Positions 23,411 to 33,026 of a stretch of 64,000 nt of DNA are shown piece after piece (position 1 is the first letter of the stretch; each line of letters opens with the position of its first letter). Origin of the DNA: Corynebacterium curieae (GTDB lineage: Bacteria; Actinomycetota; Actinomycetes; Mycobacteriales; Mycobacteriaceae); assembly GCF_027570035.1 (NCBI RefSeq), contig NZ_JAKMUU010000002.1, positions 296,499-360,498 of the forward strand. Reading direction: 5' to 3'. The notes below the pieces were generated by a model. It made no database searches. It was given only the letters and a program-made list of their open reading frames with translations, and was not told the DNA's origin. The position numbers and the translations under genes are program-made.

Positions 23411-25932
23411 AGCTTTTCCATCGGCACTCCGCCGATGAGCATAAGCCGGACCTTGCCGGACGAACCAAAGTCCACGGTGACCGTGGCACGCTTGCCGGAG
23501 CCGGCCGTCTCTATAACGGTCCCGAGCCCGTATTTGGCGTGATTGACGCGGTCACCCACGGCGAGGTTGAGGTTATTGTTCTTGGGCATTGAGGTCGCCG
23601 CAGGTTTCCTAGTGCGTTGCGATGGGGAAGACGCAGCGCGCCCTGCACCGCGGGATCCGCCCCGAGAACCACCACTGCCCCACCCAGACCAGTCGCGACC
23701 GTAGGAGCGACCATATTGGTAGTCGTCCTCGCCCCACGCGCCGGTCAAGGAGCTATCGGAGTCTTCGCGCCGCCAGTTGATGAGGTCTTCAGGGACCTCG
23801 CCGAGGAAGCGGCTGGCGGGATTAGTCACCGGATTGCCCCACGCCGAGCGCAGAATGGCACGGGTAAGGTACAACTGCTCGCGGGCACGGGTAATGCCGA
23901 CATAGGCCAAGCGGCGCTCCTCGCTTAATTCCTTCGGGTCACCGAGTGAGCGCATATGCGGGAATTGACCGTCCTCCCAGCCGGTCAAGAAGACTACGGG
24001 GAACTCAAGCCCCTTTGCGGTGTGCAGAGTCATCATAGTGACCACACCGGTCTCAGAATCTGGGATCTGGTCGGCATCGGCCACAAGCGAGACCTTTTCC
24101 AAGAATGCCTGCAACGAGCCAGGCGCGGCCTCGCCCTCCTCCACTAGCTCAGAGGGGTCCACCGCATCCGCGCCCGAAGCAGCAAGCTGGTTGGCCGCCT
24201 CCGAGGTAAATTCGCGAGCTACCGATACCAACTCGTTCAGGTTATCTAGGCGCGCGCCATCCTGCGGATCGTTCGAATTTTCCAATTCCGCTTTATACCC
24301 CGTGGTATCCAAAATGGCGGTAAGCAGCTCGCCCAAATCCGGTTGGCCGGTAACCTCATCGCGCATGGACGGAATCTGATTGCGGATGCCCTCCATCATC
24401 TCGTTGAATTTGGTGACTGCGTTAATGGCTCGAGTTCCCAGGCCGGGAACCTCGCCCCGAGGGACATCGGCAAGCGCCTTGCCAAAGCTGATGCCTTGGT
24501 TCTCCGCGTGCAGGGCGATATGACCTTGCGCTTTGTCACCAATGGCACGCTTGGGCACGTTGATAATGCGGCGCAGGCTTACCGTATCGTCCGGGTTATC
24601 CAGAATGCGCAGGTAGGCCACCATATCGCGGATTTCGCGTCGCTCATAAAAGCGCGTGCCACCGACCACCTTGTACGGAATACCAGAACGTATAAAGATA
24701 TCTTCCAACGCACGAGAGGCGTTATTGGTGCGGTACATGACCGCGATATCGGAATAGCTGCGTCCCTTATCGGCCAATGAGTCGATTTCAGAGGCGATAA
24801 ACCGCGCCTCATCATGCTCGTTATCGGCCACATAGCCCACGATCTGCTCGCCCTCACCGTGAGCGGTCCACAGGTTCTTCTCGCGACGGTTCTCATTCTT
24901 TGCAATAACGGCATTGGCCGCATTAAGAATGGTCTGGGTGGAGCGATAATTCTGTTCCAGCAAGATCGTGTGCGCCTGTGGGTAGTCGCGCTCGAATTCC
25001 TGGATATTGCGGATGGTCGCGCCGCGGAAAGCATAAATGGACTGGTCCGAATCGCCCACTACGCACAGCTCCGGCGCATCCGGGCCGAGCTCTCCCCTGC
25101 CCACGAGCGCAGCAACCAGCGCGTACTGGGCGTGGTTGGTGTCCTGGTACTCGTCGATAAGCACGTGCTTGAAGCGCCGGCGATAAAAATCCACCACCTG
25201 CTGGTGCTGGGTGAAAATCCGCACCACCTCACCGATGAGATCATCAAAGTCCACGGCATTGGCTGCGCGCAGACGGCGCTGGTATTCGGCATATACCTGG
25301 GCCACGGTGGTCTCAAACGGGTTCTTCGTCTGCTGAGCCTTTTCCAGTGCGGATTCGGGCCCAATGAGTTCGTTTTTGTGGTTAGAAATCTGATTGGCCA
25401 GGACCCTCGGGGTGTACTTCTTTAGATCTAGCTGCATGTCCTTAGCAATCATGGACAAAAGCCGGCGGGCATCATCGCCATCATAAATGGTGAAGTTGGT
25501 ATTAAGGCCCGGCACGATCTGCGCGTTTTGGCGCAGGATGCGCACACAGATGGAGTGGAAGGTAGACACCCACATGCGCTCAGCCACGGGGCCGACCAGC
25601 CCGCCCACGCGCTCCTTCATTTCCGCGGCGGCCTTATTAGTAAAGGTAATGGCGAGGATCTCCCACGGATTCACCCCGCGGTGGCGCATGAGGTAGGCAA
25701 TGCGCCGGGTAAGCACCGCTGTCTTGCCGGAACCGGCGCCGGCCACGATGAGCAGTGGGCTACCGGAATGGGTAACGGCCTCTAGCTGCTGCGGGTTAAG
25801 GCCCTCGGTCAAGGCATCGGGGGAATCAGGCTGCGGGTTCGCTGCGCGCGGTGCGCCGAAGCCGCCAAAGGGGCTAGGGGTCGAGGCACCGCCGGTGGAC
25901 GGGGAGGGGCTAAAAGGAGAGTTTTCGTTCAT
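23407..25932 (-). CDS. pcrA: UvrD/PcrA-type ATP-dependent DNA helicase
   Basis: About 841 residues of superfamily 1, a 3'-5' helicase for nucleotide-excision repair and removal of RecA or stalled polymerase. Motifs in order: Walker A VAGAGSGKTAVLT, DEYQDTN (motif II), GDSDQSIYAFRGA (III), the YRS and MTLHTAKGLEFPVVF blocks and VGITRARE. The N-terminal ~45 residues are a Pro/Ser/Gly linker and the C-terminus has the PcrA-type Tudor-like segment (LAVGDRVNHAKYGLGTV). ATG 25932 has GGAAGG five bases upstream. Its TAG overlaps the TAG of the M23 gene in the palindrome CTAG. Confidence 0.96.
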   Translation of the reverse strand: MNENSPFSPSPSTGGASTPSPFGGFGAPRAANPQPDSPDALTEGLNPQQLEAVTHSGSPLLIVAGAGSGKTAVLTRRIAYLMRHRGVNPWEILAITFTNKAAAEMKERVGGLVGPVAERMWVSTFHSICVRILRQNAQIVPGLNTNFTIYDGDDARRLLSMIAKDMQLDLKKYTPRVLANQISNHKNELIGPESALEKAQQTKNPFETTVAQVYAEYQRRLRAANAVDFDDLIGEVVRIFTQHQQVVDFYRRRFKHVLIDEYQDTNHAQYALVAALVGRGELGPDAPELCVVGDSDQSIYAFRGATIRNIQEFERDYPQAHTILLEQNYRSTQTILNAANAVIAKNENRREKNLWTAHGEGEQIVGYVADNEHDEARFIASEIDSLADKGRSYSDIAVMYRTNNASRALEDIFIRSGIPYKVVGGTRFYERREIRDMVAYLRILDNPDDTVSLRRIINVPKRAIGDKAQGHIALHAENQGISFGKALADVPRGEVPGLGTRAINAVTKFNEMMEGIRNQIPSMRDEVTGQPDLGELLTAILDTTGYKAELENSNDPQDGARLDNLNELVSVAREFTSEAANQLAASGADAVDPSELVEEGEAAPGSLQAFLEKVSLVADADQIPDSETGVVTMMTLHTAKGLEFPVVFLTGWEDGQFPHMRSLGDPKELSEERRLAYVGITRAREQLYLTRAILRSAWGNPVTNPASRFLGEVPEDLINWRREDSDSSLTGAWGEDDYQYGRSYGRDWSGWGSGGSRGGSRGAGRAASSPSQRTRKPAATSMPKNNNLNLAVGDRVNHAKYGLGTVIETAGSGKRATVTVDFGSSGKVRLMLIGGVPMEKL

Positions 25933-26029
25933 AGTGCCTTCCAACCTACTAGCCCCACCGGACACGTCCCGTTTCCGCCGTGCGAGCTGCTATTTCCTTT
26001 TGCGTGGGCGGGTGGCACAATATGGTCTT

Positions 26030-26353
26030 ATGACCGCAGAAGAAAACAAAGACATCGTCGATAACGGCTTGGAGATCCGCACCCCTTCGGGAACGGATGA
26101 TCCCCTTTCTGATGCGGAGATCCAACAGTATCGCGAAGAAATCAACCGCATGGACCGCATCATCTTGGATGCCGCAAAGCGCCGCACGGAAGTCTCCCAG
26201 GCCATTGGCCGCACCCGCATGAACTCCGGCGGCACCCGCCTGGTCCACACGCGCGAGATCGCCATATTGAATCAGTTCCGCGATGAACTCGGTGAGGAAG
26301 GACCCACCATCGCCTCGGCGCTGCTGCGCATGGGCCGCGGCCGACTGGGTTAG
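26030..26353 (+). CDS. Chorismate mutase (AroQ, short actinobacterial type)
   Basis: 107 residues, all-helical AroQ fold; converts chorismate to prephenate for Phe/Tyr. Core REEINRMDRIILDAAKRRTE with the catalytic Arg, followed by VSQAIGRTRM, SGGTRLVHTRE and the end RMGRGRLG, as in M. tuberculosis Rv0948c. That enzyme is weak alone and is activated by DAHP synthase binding to its C-terminal tail; the same tail is kept here. It is divergent from pcrA, as in mycobacteria. Upstream codons are open in frame but code for nothing conserved. Confidence 0.94.
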   Translation: MTAEENKDIVDNGLEIRTPSGTDDPLSDAEIQQYREEINRMDRIILDAAKRRTEVSQAIGRTRMNSGGTRLVHTREIAILNQFRDELGEEGPTIASALLRMGRGRLG

Positions 26354-26400
26354 TCGAATTATTACGACCCAGCCGATACTATGCAGTACCCTGACTTAGC

Positions 26401-27747
26401 ATGAATGCAGTTCTCGTCGCCGTCATTGTCATGCTCGTGCTCGCCCTGTTGCGCGTGCATGTGGTGGTGGCGCTCTTCTTAGGAGCCATCGTCGGCGGGC
26501 TCCTATCCGGTATGGGACTCGATGCCACCATGGTTGCCTTCCAAGATGGCCTCGGCGGCGGCGCCAAGATTGCTTTAAGCTATGCCCTTTTGGGCGCTTT
26601 TGCCATGGGCGTGGCCTCGGCTGGGCTGCCGCAGATCCTGGCGAATTTCCTCATCCGCAAGCTCGGCGGCAGCGGCGAAGCGGATCCGAAAACCGCCCTG
26701 GCTACCAAGTGGATGCTCATCGTCGGGCTCATTGCCATGTCCGTCATGAGCCAGAACCTCATTCCGGTCCATATTGCCTTCATCCCGCTCATCGTCCCGC
26801 CGCTGCTTCCAGTAATGAATAAGCTGCGCTTGGACCGCCGGCTAATTACCACCTGCCTGACCTTTGGCCTGATCACCACCTACATGTTCATTCCGGTGGG
26901 CTTTGGCTCCATCTACTTGAATGACATCCTGCTCTTTAATATCCAGCAGGCGGGGCTTGATACCTCCGATATCAATATCATGCAGGTCATGGGCGTGCCG
27001 GCGCTGGGCATGCTCGCAGGCTTACTCATCGCCATTTTCATTAGCTACCGCAAACCGCGCGACTATGAGAACCTGCCCATCGCCGCTGAGGAGCACCAAG
27101 AGACCCCCTCTGCTTATAAGGTGTGGGTTTCCGTCGTAGCCATCATTGCCACCTTTACAGTGCAGATTGTCATGCAGGCGCTCGACTTCGAATCCGATGG
27201 CCTCATGGTCGGCGCGCTGACCGGCTTGGGTATTTTGCTGCTTACCGGCGCGGTGGACTGGAAGCACGCGGATGATGTCTTTACCAATGGCATGAAGATG
27301 ATGGCTCTTATCGGCTTCATCATGATCACCGCCCAGGGTTTTGCCTCGGTGATGACGGAGACGAATCAGGTAGGCCCGTTGGTCGATGCCACCGCCAACC
27401 TCTTTGGTACCAATAAGGTCCTCTCCGCCGGCGCGATGCTGGTGGTGGGCCTCGTGGTCACCATGGGCATCGGCTCGTCATTTTCCACCCTTCCCATTAT
27501 TTCCGTTATCTATGTGCCCCTGTGCATGTCGCTGGGCTTTAGCCCCGCGGCAACGGTTGCGCTCATTGGCACCGCGGGCGCGCTTGGTGACGCCGGCTCT
27601 CCCGCCTCCGATTCCACCCTCGGCCCTACCGCTGGCCTGGGCGCGGATGGCCAGCACGACCACATCCGCGACTCGGTTATTCCGACCTTCATCCACTTCA
27701 ATATTCCGCTGCTTATCGCCGGCTGGGTAGGCGCGCTCATCCTCTAA
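26401..27747 (+). CDS. Na+/H+ antiporter family protein (NhaC/YuiF type)
   Basis: 448 residues with about 11 membrane segments: MNAVLVAVIVMLVLALLRVH, then the conserved GLGGGAKIALSYALLGAFA and, near the end, GTAGALGDAGSPASDSTLGP. This pattern is that of the YuiF branch of Na+/H+ antiporters; some relatives carry organic acids or amino acids, so the substrate is not certain. It follows chorismate mutase by 47 bases. A TACCCT box eight bases before the ATG and the lack of a ribosome site hint at a leaderless mRNA. Confidence 0.8.
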   Translation: MNAVLVAVIVMLVLALLRVHVVVALFLGAIVGGLLSGMGLDATMVAFQDGLGGGAKIALSYALLGAFAMGVASAGLPQILANFLIRKLGGSGEADPKTALATKWMLIVGLIAMSVMSQNLIPVHIAFIPLIVPPLLPVMNKLRLDRRLITTCLTFGLITTYMFIPVGFGSIYLNDILLFNIQQAGLDTSDINIMQVMGVPALGMLAGLLIAIFISYRKPRDYENLPIAAEEHQETPSAYKVWVSVVAIIATFTVQIVMQALDFESDGLMVGALTGLGILLLTGAVDWKHADDVFTNGMKMMALIGFIMITAQGFASVMTETNQVGPLVDATANLFGTNKVLSAGAMLVVGLVVTMGIGSSFSTLPIISVIYVPLCMSLGFSPAATVALIGTAGALGDAGSPASDSTLGPTAGLGADGQHDHIRDSVIPTFIHFNIPLLIAGWVGALIL

Positions 27748-27833
27748 GACGGCCCGACGCGGTAGCGTTTTCTGGACTACGGTGGGAGGGGTACATGTTG
27801 CCAATGCGCTAGTTGCCAGAAAGGCCAACCATC

Positions 27834-29471
27834 ATGGATATCACCGCATCTGCCCAGTGGAGCGAGCTCGCGAAGGTATATGAGGACAAGAAGGACCTCA
27901 ACCTCCGCGAGCTTTTTGCCGCCGATGCAGACCGCGCCCGCAACTTCACCTTCGACGCCGCCGGTTTGCACGTCGACCTGTCGAAGAACCTGATCGACGG
28001 GGACATCGTCAAGCAGCTGGTAGAGGTAGCCAAGGCCGCCGACCTCGAGGCCCGCCGCGATGCCATGTTCGCCGGCGAGCACATCAATAACACCGAGGAC
28101 CGCGCCGTGCTGCACACCGCACTGCGCATACCGGCCGAAGATGACTTGAATGTTGACGGCCAGGACGTCGCTGCCGATGTCCACGAGGTCTTAGGCCGCA
28201 TGCGCGATTTCGCCACCGCGCTGCGCTCCGGCTCGTGGCTCGGACATACCGGCCACACCATCAAGAAGGTGGTCAACATCGGCATCGGCGGCTCTGACCT
28301 TGGCCCGGCCATGGCGGCCAAGGCACTGCGCTCCTATGAAGTCGCCGGCATCTCCGCCGAGTTCGTCTCCAACGTGGACCCAGCCGATATGGCCGCCACG
28401 CTCGATGGCCTGGATGCAGAATCCACCCTATTCATCATCGCGTCCAAGACGTTTACCACTCAGGAGACGCTGACCAATGCGCACGCCGCGCGCCGCTGGC
28501 TCATCGAGCAATTCGATGGTGACGAGTCCGCCGTGGCCAAGCACTTCGTCGCCGTATCCACCAATGCAGATAAGGTAGCCGAGTTCGGCATCGATACTGA
28601 GAATATGTTCCCGTTCTGGAATTGGGTCGGCGGCCGCTACTCCGTGGATTGCGCCATCGGCTTGTCCCTCATGTGCACCATCGGCCCGATGGACTTCATG
28701 CGCTTCCTCGAGGGCTTCCACGCCATGGACGAGCACTTCCGCACCACCCCACTGGAAGAAAACGTCCCAGCGCTCATGGGCCTCTTGGGTGTCTGGTACA
28801 CCAACTTCTTCGGCGCCCAGACCCACGCCGTGCTCCCCTATTCCCAGGACCTCGGCCGCTTCCCGGCCTACCTGCAGCAGCTGACCATGGAATCCAACGG
28901 CAAGTCCGTGCGCCGCGACGGTACCGCGGTTACCGTACCCTCCACCGGTGAAATCTACTGGGGCGAGCCGGGCACCAATGGACAGCACGCCTTCTTCCAA
29001 CTCATGCACCAGGGCACCCGCCTCATCCCGGCGGACTTCATCGGGTTTGCCCGCCCGAAGCAGGACTTCCCCACCGCCGATGGCTCCGGGTCCATGCATG
29101 ACCTGCTCATGGGCAACTTCTTTGCCCAGACCAAGGTGATGGCCTTTGGCAAGACCGCAGAAGAAATCGCGGCCGAAGGCGTGGACGAGGCCGTCGTGCC
29201 CCATAAGGTGATGCCGGGTAACCGCCCGACCACCACGATTCTGGCCGAGGAGCTGACCCCCGCGGTGCTCGGCGCGCTCATCGCACTCTACGAGCACATC
29301 GTGTTTACCCAGGGCGTTATCTGGGATATCAACTCCTTTGACCAGTGGGGCGTGGAGCTGGGCAAGCAGCAGGCCAATGACCTGGCCCCGGCCGTCTCCG
29401 GCGCTGAGGCTGCCAACTCCGGCGACCAGTCCACCGATGAGCTCATCGGTTGGTACCGCACCTACCGCTAA
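27834..29471 (+). CDS. pgi: Glucose-6-phosphate isomerase
   Basis: 545 residues; interconverts glucose-6-P and fructose-6-P. Signature blocks: [44 protein letters not shown] and the C-terminal GVELGKQ with catalytic Lys. Full length. ATG 27834 follows AGAAAGG by nine bases; an upstream TTG at 27813 is not needed. Two hairpins follow. pgi near the short chorismate mutase and pcrA matches the mycobacterial order. Confidence 0.97.
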   Translation: MDITASAQWSELAKVYEDKKDLNLRELFAADADRARNFTFDAAGLHVDLSKNLIDGDIVKQLVEVAKAADLEARRDAMFAGEHINNTEDRAVLHTALRIPAEDDLNVDGQDVAADVHEVLGRMRDFATALRSGSWLGHTGHTIKKVVNIGIGGSDLGPAMAAKALRSYEVAGISAEFVSNVDPADMAATLDGLDAESTLFIIASKTFTTQETLTNAHAARRWLIEQFDGDESAVAKHFVAVSTNADKVAEFGIDTENMFPFWNWVGGRYSVDCAIGLSLMCTIGPMDFMRFLEGFHAMDEHFRTTPLEENVPALMGLLGVWYTNFFGAQTHAVLPYSQDLGRFPAYLQQLTMESNGKSVRRDGTAVTVPSTGEIYWGEPGTNGQHAFFQLMHQGTRLIPADFIGFARPKQDFPTADGSGSMHDLLMGNFFAQTKVMAFGKTAEEIAAEGVDEAVVPHKVMPGNRPTTTILAEELTPAVLGALIALYEHIVFTQGVIWDINSFDQWGVELGKQQANDLAPAVSGAEAANSGDQSTDELIGWYRTYR

Positions 29472-29483
29472 AGGCCCACTTTT

Positions 29484-29534
29484 AGCCGCGTTATCTCCTC
29501 CCACCCACTCGGCGGGGCGGATAACGCGGCTGCT
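29484..29534 (+). terminator. Hairpin after pgi
   Basis: AGCCGCGTTAT (29484-29494) and ATAACGCGGCT (29521-29531) are perfect arms; the T run after it is short (GCTTTA). Confidence 0.65.
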
Positions 29535-29563
29535 TTATGGCCTCGCTTGCCCCACGGCTATGT

Positions 29564-29624
29564 AAAACAAGCACGTTCTGCCCCAAATCAAAGGAAAATT
29601 AGGCAGAACGTGCTTGTTTTGTCA
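29564..29624. terminator. Bidirectional terminator between pgi and yccF
   Basis: Perfect 19-base arms (29564-29582 and 29602-29620) start with AAAACAAGCACG and end with CGTGCTTGTTTT, giving a T run on either strand. It lies between the convergent pgi and yccF genes and serves both. Confidence 0.88.
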
Positions 29625-29636
29625 GCGGAATGCGGT

Positions 29637-30050
29637 TTAAAGCTTGACCATTGGCTCCCAGCCGAAGGGGATTTCCTCCGAGTTAACAATCCGGCGGCCG
29701 AACGGGAAGCAGGTCACCGGAATCATCTTCAGGTTGGCCAGTGCGGCCGGGATGCCCACGATGGTCACTACCTGTGCCGCCGCGGTGGTTATGTGACCAA
29801 TCGCCAACCATAGGCCGGCGACCACGAACCAGACGACGTTGGAGAAGGTGGACATTGAGCCGCTCCCCTTCACCGGCTGCACCACCGAGCGGCCAAACGG
29901 CCACAGGGCGAAGTTACCCATGCGGAACGACGCCACGCCCGCGGGGATAGTGACGATGAAGATGCAGGCAATGATGCCGAAGATGAAATAGGCAAGGGCT
30001 AGGAAGAACCCGCCGGTGATAAACCAAACGATGTTAAGAAAGGTACGCAT
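29637..30050 (-). CDS. YccF-domain inner membrane protein
   Basis: 137 residues made of two related YccF units: MRTFLNIVWFITGGFFLALA... FRMGNFALWPFGR and, after a short linker, TFSNVVWFVVAGLWLAIGH... FPFGRRIV. Each unit has two hydrophobic helices. Function of the family is unknown; it is a small membrane protein. ATG 30050 is chosen over GTG 30059 because it begins at the conserved motif and follows a GGGGG stretch. An integrative element begins just upstream. Confidence 0.88.
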   Translation of the reverse strand: MRTFLNIVWFITGGFFLALAYFIFGIIACIFIVTIPAGVASFRMGNFALWPFGRSVVQPVKGSGSMSTFSNVVWFVVAGLWLAIGHITTAAAQVVTIVGIPAALANLKMIPVTCFPFGRRIVNSEEIPFGWEPMVKL

Positions 30051-30074
30051 GTCCCCCACACTAGCGCGGGAGTC

Positions 30075-30872
30075 TTACTGCGCGGGGTGAAGTGGCGCGA
30101 AGTCCAAGAACGACGAACCAGAACCACTTTGCGTAGGCGCAACCCAATCATCAGGCTCATCATCCCACCGCTCCTGGCTAAGCCACGTAGACGGATACGG
30201 AATCTTAGAAACATCCCGACCCTCACGCCGCCAAATCGCTTTATCGCGCTCAATCGCCTCCACCAACGTTTCGGCAGAAACCCCAAACTTACGCGCCTTG
30301 AGATACAGTGTCCGTGATTTCTTCTTCGAGGTCTTACGAGGAACATGCTTCCACCATTCCTCAAACTCATCATTGATGGGGTCGGACTCACGCTCGCCCG
30401 CAGGGTGGGCAAGTTGGTTTATCTCATCTGGTTTATTTATCTTGGTCTTCTTAGACTTTAGATTTAAAAGCGGATCGGCTTTAGCTTCTAAAGCGGGGCC
30501 GTCTTTAGCTTCTAAAGCGGTATCGTCAGATTCTGGTAACTTCCCGCGCAGCGCATAATCAACCAGATCCGGTGTCAATTGCCAGATATTCTCAGCAACA
30601 AACTCGTACTCATTTTTTTGCCAGGTTCCCTCATTCTTGGCCTTAGTGACTTCCACCAGACCAAGCTTCACGAGATCCTTTAACCCCTTAGCGATAGTGG
30701 CCGAAGACATACCCGTTTGCCTAGAGATGAGGGCATACGACGGCTTAAACCCCTCAGCGTGGGTGAGTAGGTTGCAGAGCAAATGAACCGTCGAGTGCGG
30801 CAAGCGTGAGCGGAATACGCAATGAGGAATAGCTTCCCAGCCCGGCTTCTTTCCAATCAGGATTCCTGGCAT
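30075..30872 (-). CDS. Winged-helix replication-like phage protein
   Basis: 265 residues. The N-terminal ~85 residues contain a helix-turn-helix of the kind seen in phage replication initiators (SYALISRQTGMSSATIAKGL). A Lys/Glu-rich linker with a repeated ALEAK unit follows (two exact 17-base DNA copies, 30480-30496 and 30504-30520, 24 bases apart). The C-terminal part (DEFEEWWKHVPRKTSKKKS..., YPSTWLSQERW) resembles the DnaD/primosome-like ends of phage replication proteins. Its ATG overlaps the previous stop (TAATG). Last gene of the element's early operon. Confidence 0.65.
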   Translation of the reverse strand: MPGILIGKKPGWEAIPHCVFRSRLPHSTVHLLCNLLTHAEGFKPSYALISRQTGMSSATIAKGLKDLVKLGLVEVTKAKNEGTWQKNEYEFVAENIWQLTPDLVDYALRGKLPESDDTALEAKDGPALEAKADPLLNLKSKKTKINKPDEINQLAHPAGERESDPINDEFEEWWKHVPRKTSKKKSRTLYLKARKFGVSAETLVEAIERDKAIWRREGRDVSKIPYPSTWLSQERWDDEPDDWVAPTQSGSGSSFLDFAPLHPAQ

Positions 30873-31411
30873 TACGCGAATACCCCCTCATCAAAAAGCT
30901 TTGCACCCTTGGCTGAATTGCATCGTCGGCACAAAGTCTGCAAGTTTGAGTAATCGTTGCTGCCACCTTTAGCGAGTGGATAGATGTGGTCGATACACAG
31001 ATCGTCACGGCTACCGCACTCGACGCACTGGTATCCGTCGGCCCGCAATACTGCCAGCTTGGTTGATGAAGAAATCGTGCGACGGTTAGTGGGCACTCCC
31101 TCAATTTTGAATTTCGGTTCCCGCTCTCCGTGAATCTGGAAATCGATAGCTTCGGGAGTCAACCAAAAGCCGACGAACACCCCGTTTTCATCATCGATGA
31201 ATCGATGGTCTATGACCAGTTCCTTATCCTCAAGACAGTACATTGCAGAGTTAAGTTGCTCAGGCGTAAGACCAATATTCATAACGTGGTCTAGCGGCAC
31301 GGTTTGCAACCCGGTAACTTTCTTTGCCGAGTTGCACATCGTCATAAGAAGTAGTTTCTCGTAAGGGTGCAATCCTTTTTGGCGGATCGCCCAGTCAACA
31401 GCACGTTTCAT
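30872..31411 (-). CDS. HNH endonuclease with N-terminal helical domain
   Basis: 179 residues. The C-terminal third is an HNH nuclease with two zinc Cys pairs (CVECGS, CRRCN) and the core CIDHIYPLAKGG, SNLQTLCRRCNSAKG. The N-terminal ~115 residues (RAVDWAIRQKGLHPYEKLLL...) look like a phage DNA-binding or replication helper domain. It overlaps the upstream HNH gene by four bases (ATGA) and the downstream gene by one. Confidence 0.8.
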   Translation of the reverse strand: MKRAVDWAIRQKGLHPYEKLLLMTMCNSAKKVTGLQTVPLDHVMNIGLTPEQLNSAMYCLEDKELVIDHRFIDDENGVFVGFWLTPEAIDFQIHGEREPKFKIEGVPTNRRTISSSTKLAVLRADGYQCVECGSRDDLCIDHIYPLAKGGSNDYSNLQTLCRRCNSAKGAKLFDEGVFA

Positions 31412-31794
31412 GCCTGCACCTCCGTCCGGGTGGTGGTGCCGTCCTCATTGAGAAGCACCCACACGCCACGTACGCACATAGGAACCTCAGCAGGGTTAGG
31501 GTGATGCGAGTGAACAATCAGCCCCAACTCGCGGCCCGCCTGCGGTGATACGTGGGTGATGTGGTGGTGGCAGGCGCGGCACAATGCAGCCGAGTTCACA
31601 ACCGTGTCATTGCCACGCTGGCGACGCTGCCGATGATGGAAGTCAGTAGCGTTCTTTTCACACCCCGGCAGCCCGGCTTCACAAAGCCCACGAGCGCGCT
31701 TGAACATCGTAGTCTCATAGACCTCTTGGGGCATTCTGCCGCCACGGCGGGGACGGCGCTTCATAGGGGTGCGTTTAAGTGGTGTTCGCTTCAC
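31408..31794 (-). CDS. Phage-type HNH nuclease
   Basis: 128 residues: very basic start (KRTPLKRTPMKRRPRRGGR), then CEAGLPGC and FHHRQRRQRGNDTVVNSAALC with CHHHITH, i.e. an HNH fold with zinc cysteines, like the small HNH proteins of phage genomes. The start is set at GTG 31794 because AGAAAGGAAAC lies just upstream; the longer frame from 31842 has no ribosome site. Two consecutive HNH genes are unusual. Confidence 0.78.
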   Translation of the reverse strand: MKRTPLKRTPMKRRPRRGGRMPQEVYETTMFKRARGLCEAGLPGCEKNATDFHHRQRRQRGNDTVVNSAALCRACHHHITHVSPQAGRELGLIVHSHHPNPAEVPMCVRGVWVLLNEDGTTTRTEVQA

Positions 31795-31939
31795 CGTGTT
31801 TCCTTTCTGTGTCACTCCCCGCTCGTGCGCTTGCAGGCACACGAGGGGTACTAAGAATTAAGCATAAGGGCTGTTGAGGGTATTAAAAATAGCCCCACCC
31901 GGCTTGCGGGCAGGGCCACCCTCAGAAAAGCGCTAGGCG

Positions 31940-33025
31940 CTAAGCTGCCTCAGTATTCTGTTCCTCTACCACTTCACCATCAAGAACGGTCTGAACATTC
32001 TGCTGAGCCTCAGCCGCCTGCGTCTTACGTAGACGCTGAATAGTATCCTTCGCCATGTCTACTAACTGCCCGTCACCCTGCTTTTGGTAGTACCGCAAAG
32101 CGCCGCTGAGCTTATCCATGTCACGATTCTTCTCAGCATCCATCAAGCCCTGCGCCTGCTTAGAAACGTAACTTTTCCGACGCTGCGCTTCCTCCTCTTG
32201 GCGGGCGCGCTCCTCCTCGCGGATCTTCTCTTCATCGAACTCACCATCGGGGCGGGTCTCCACGAACGTGGTGGCCTCAGCGTCCGCGCCGATACCCATA
32301 GAGGTGAGGAGTTTCGCCACGCTAAAGTCATTGAACTGCATCTCCCCACCCACCGGCAGTTGTAGCTCCGGCACGGTGGTGGCGATCTTCGTCATTGTCC
32401 ACTGACGTGGGGCTCGAGCCTGCAACACCACTTGGCAGTTATAAGGCAGGTTCTTCTCCGCCTGAATCTTCCACTGCTTGTCGCGGGTCGGGTTGCCCTT
32501 ATCGTCCATTGCGGTAACCAACTCCAGGCGGGAGGTGAGCAGCACCGGGCCGTGGAACTGGCGGCACTGGTGCAGGATACCGTTCCACACGTCCTTAATC
32601 TGATTCCACAAATCCATGCTCAGCCGCACCCCATCTTCGGGAACCGGCTTTCCTTTACGGCGGGCGCGGCGATTCGCTTCCTGCTGCCCGTTATCTTGTA
32701 GCAGCTGCCAAATCTGGGTCATGGAGTCAATAATCAGGAGGTTAAACTTTCCCTCCGCTGGCTCCTGAGCTGCCGCCCATTGCAACGCCTCACGGATATT
32801 ACGGATGGTTCCGTCGTGCTCGATGATTTCAAAATCAGCGCCCGGCACAGCACCATAAGCGTCAGCCTGAGACTCCCCAACCTCGATGAAGAAAGCGCGG
32901 TCTACGGACTCCATGCCGGTTGCCTCAACCGCCGCCCACGTCTTACCAGTACCCTCTTGGCCCGCGAGGAGCATAAGGGGGAACGATGCGCGGCCACTTG
33001 GTTTACGGGTCTTAAATTCTCGCAT
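31940..33025 (-). CDS. Phage AAA ATPase, RecA-like (Sak4/AAA_24 type)
   Basis: 361 residues. Walker A LLAGQEGTGKTWAA (about 20-33), Walker B LLIIDSMTQIW (about 95-105), then a long charged coiled-coil (REEERARQEEEAQRRKSYVS). This resembles phage AAA_24/Sak4 ATPases that assist single-strand annealing or replication. RBS GGAAAGGAAACC precedes the ATG. It lies between an unknown phage gene and the HNH genes. Assignment to Sak4 proper needs a profile search. Confidence 0.75.
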   Translation of the reverse strand: MREFKTRKPSGRASFPLMLLAGQEGTGKTWAAVEATGMESVDRAFFIEVGESQADAYGAVPGADFEIIEHDGTIRNIREALQWAAAQEPAEGKFNLLIIDSMTQIWQLLQDNGQQEANRRARRKGKPVPEDGVRLSMDLWNQIKDVWNGILHQCRQFHGPVLLTSRLELVTAMDDKGNPTRDKQWKIQAEKNLPYNCQVVLQARAPRQWTMTKIATTVPELQLPVGGEMQFNDFSVAKLLTSMGIGADAEATTFVETRPDGEFDEEKIREEERARQEEEAQRRKSYVSKQAQGLMDAEKNRDMDKLSGALRYYQKQGDGQLVDMAKDTIQRLRKTQAAEAQQNVQTVLDGEVVEEQNTEAA

Positions 33026-33026
33026 T

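Noticed and set aside
28428..29504. 358-codon open frame antisense to pgi
   Set aside because: The opposite strand codes for a full glucose-6-phosphate isomerase; the antisense product has no domain and no start site.
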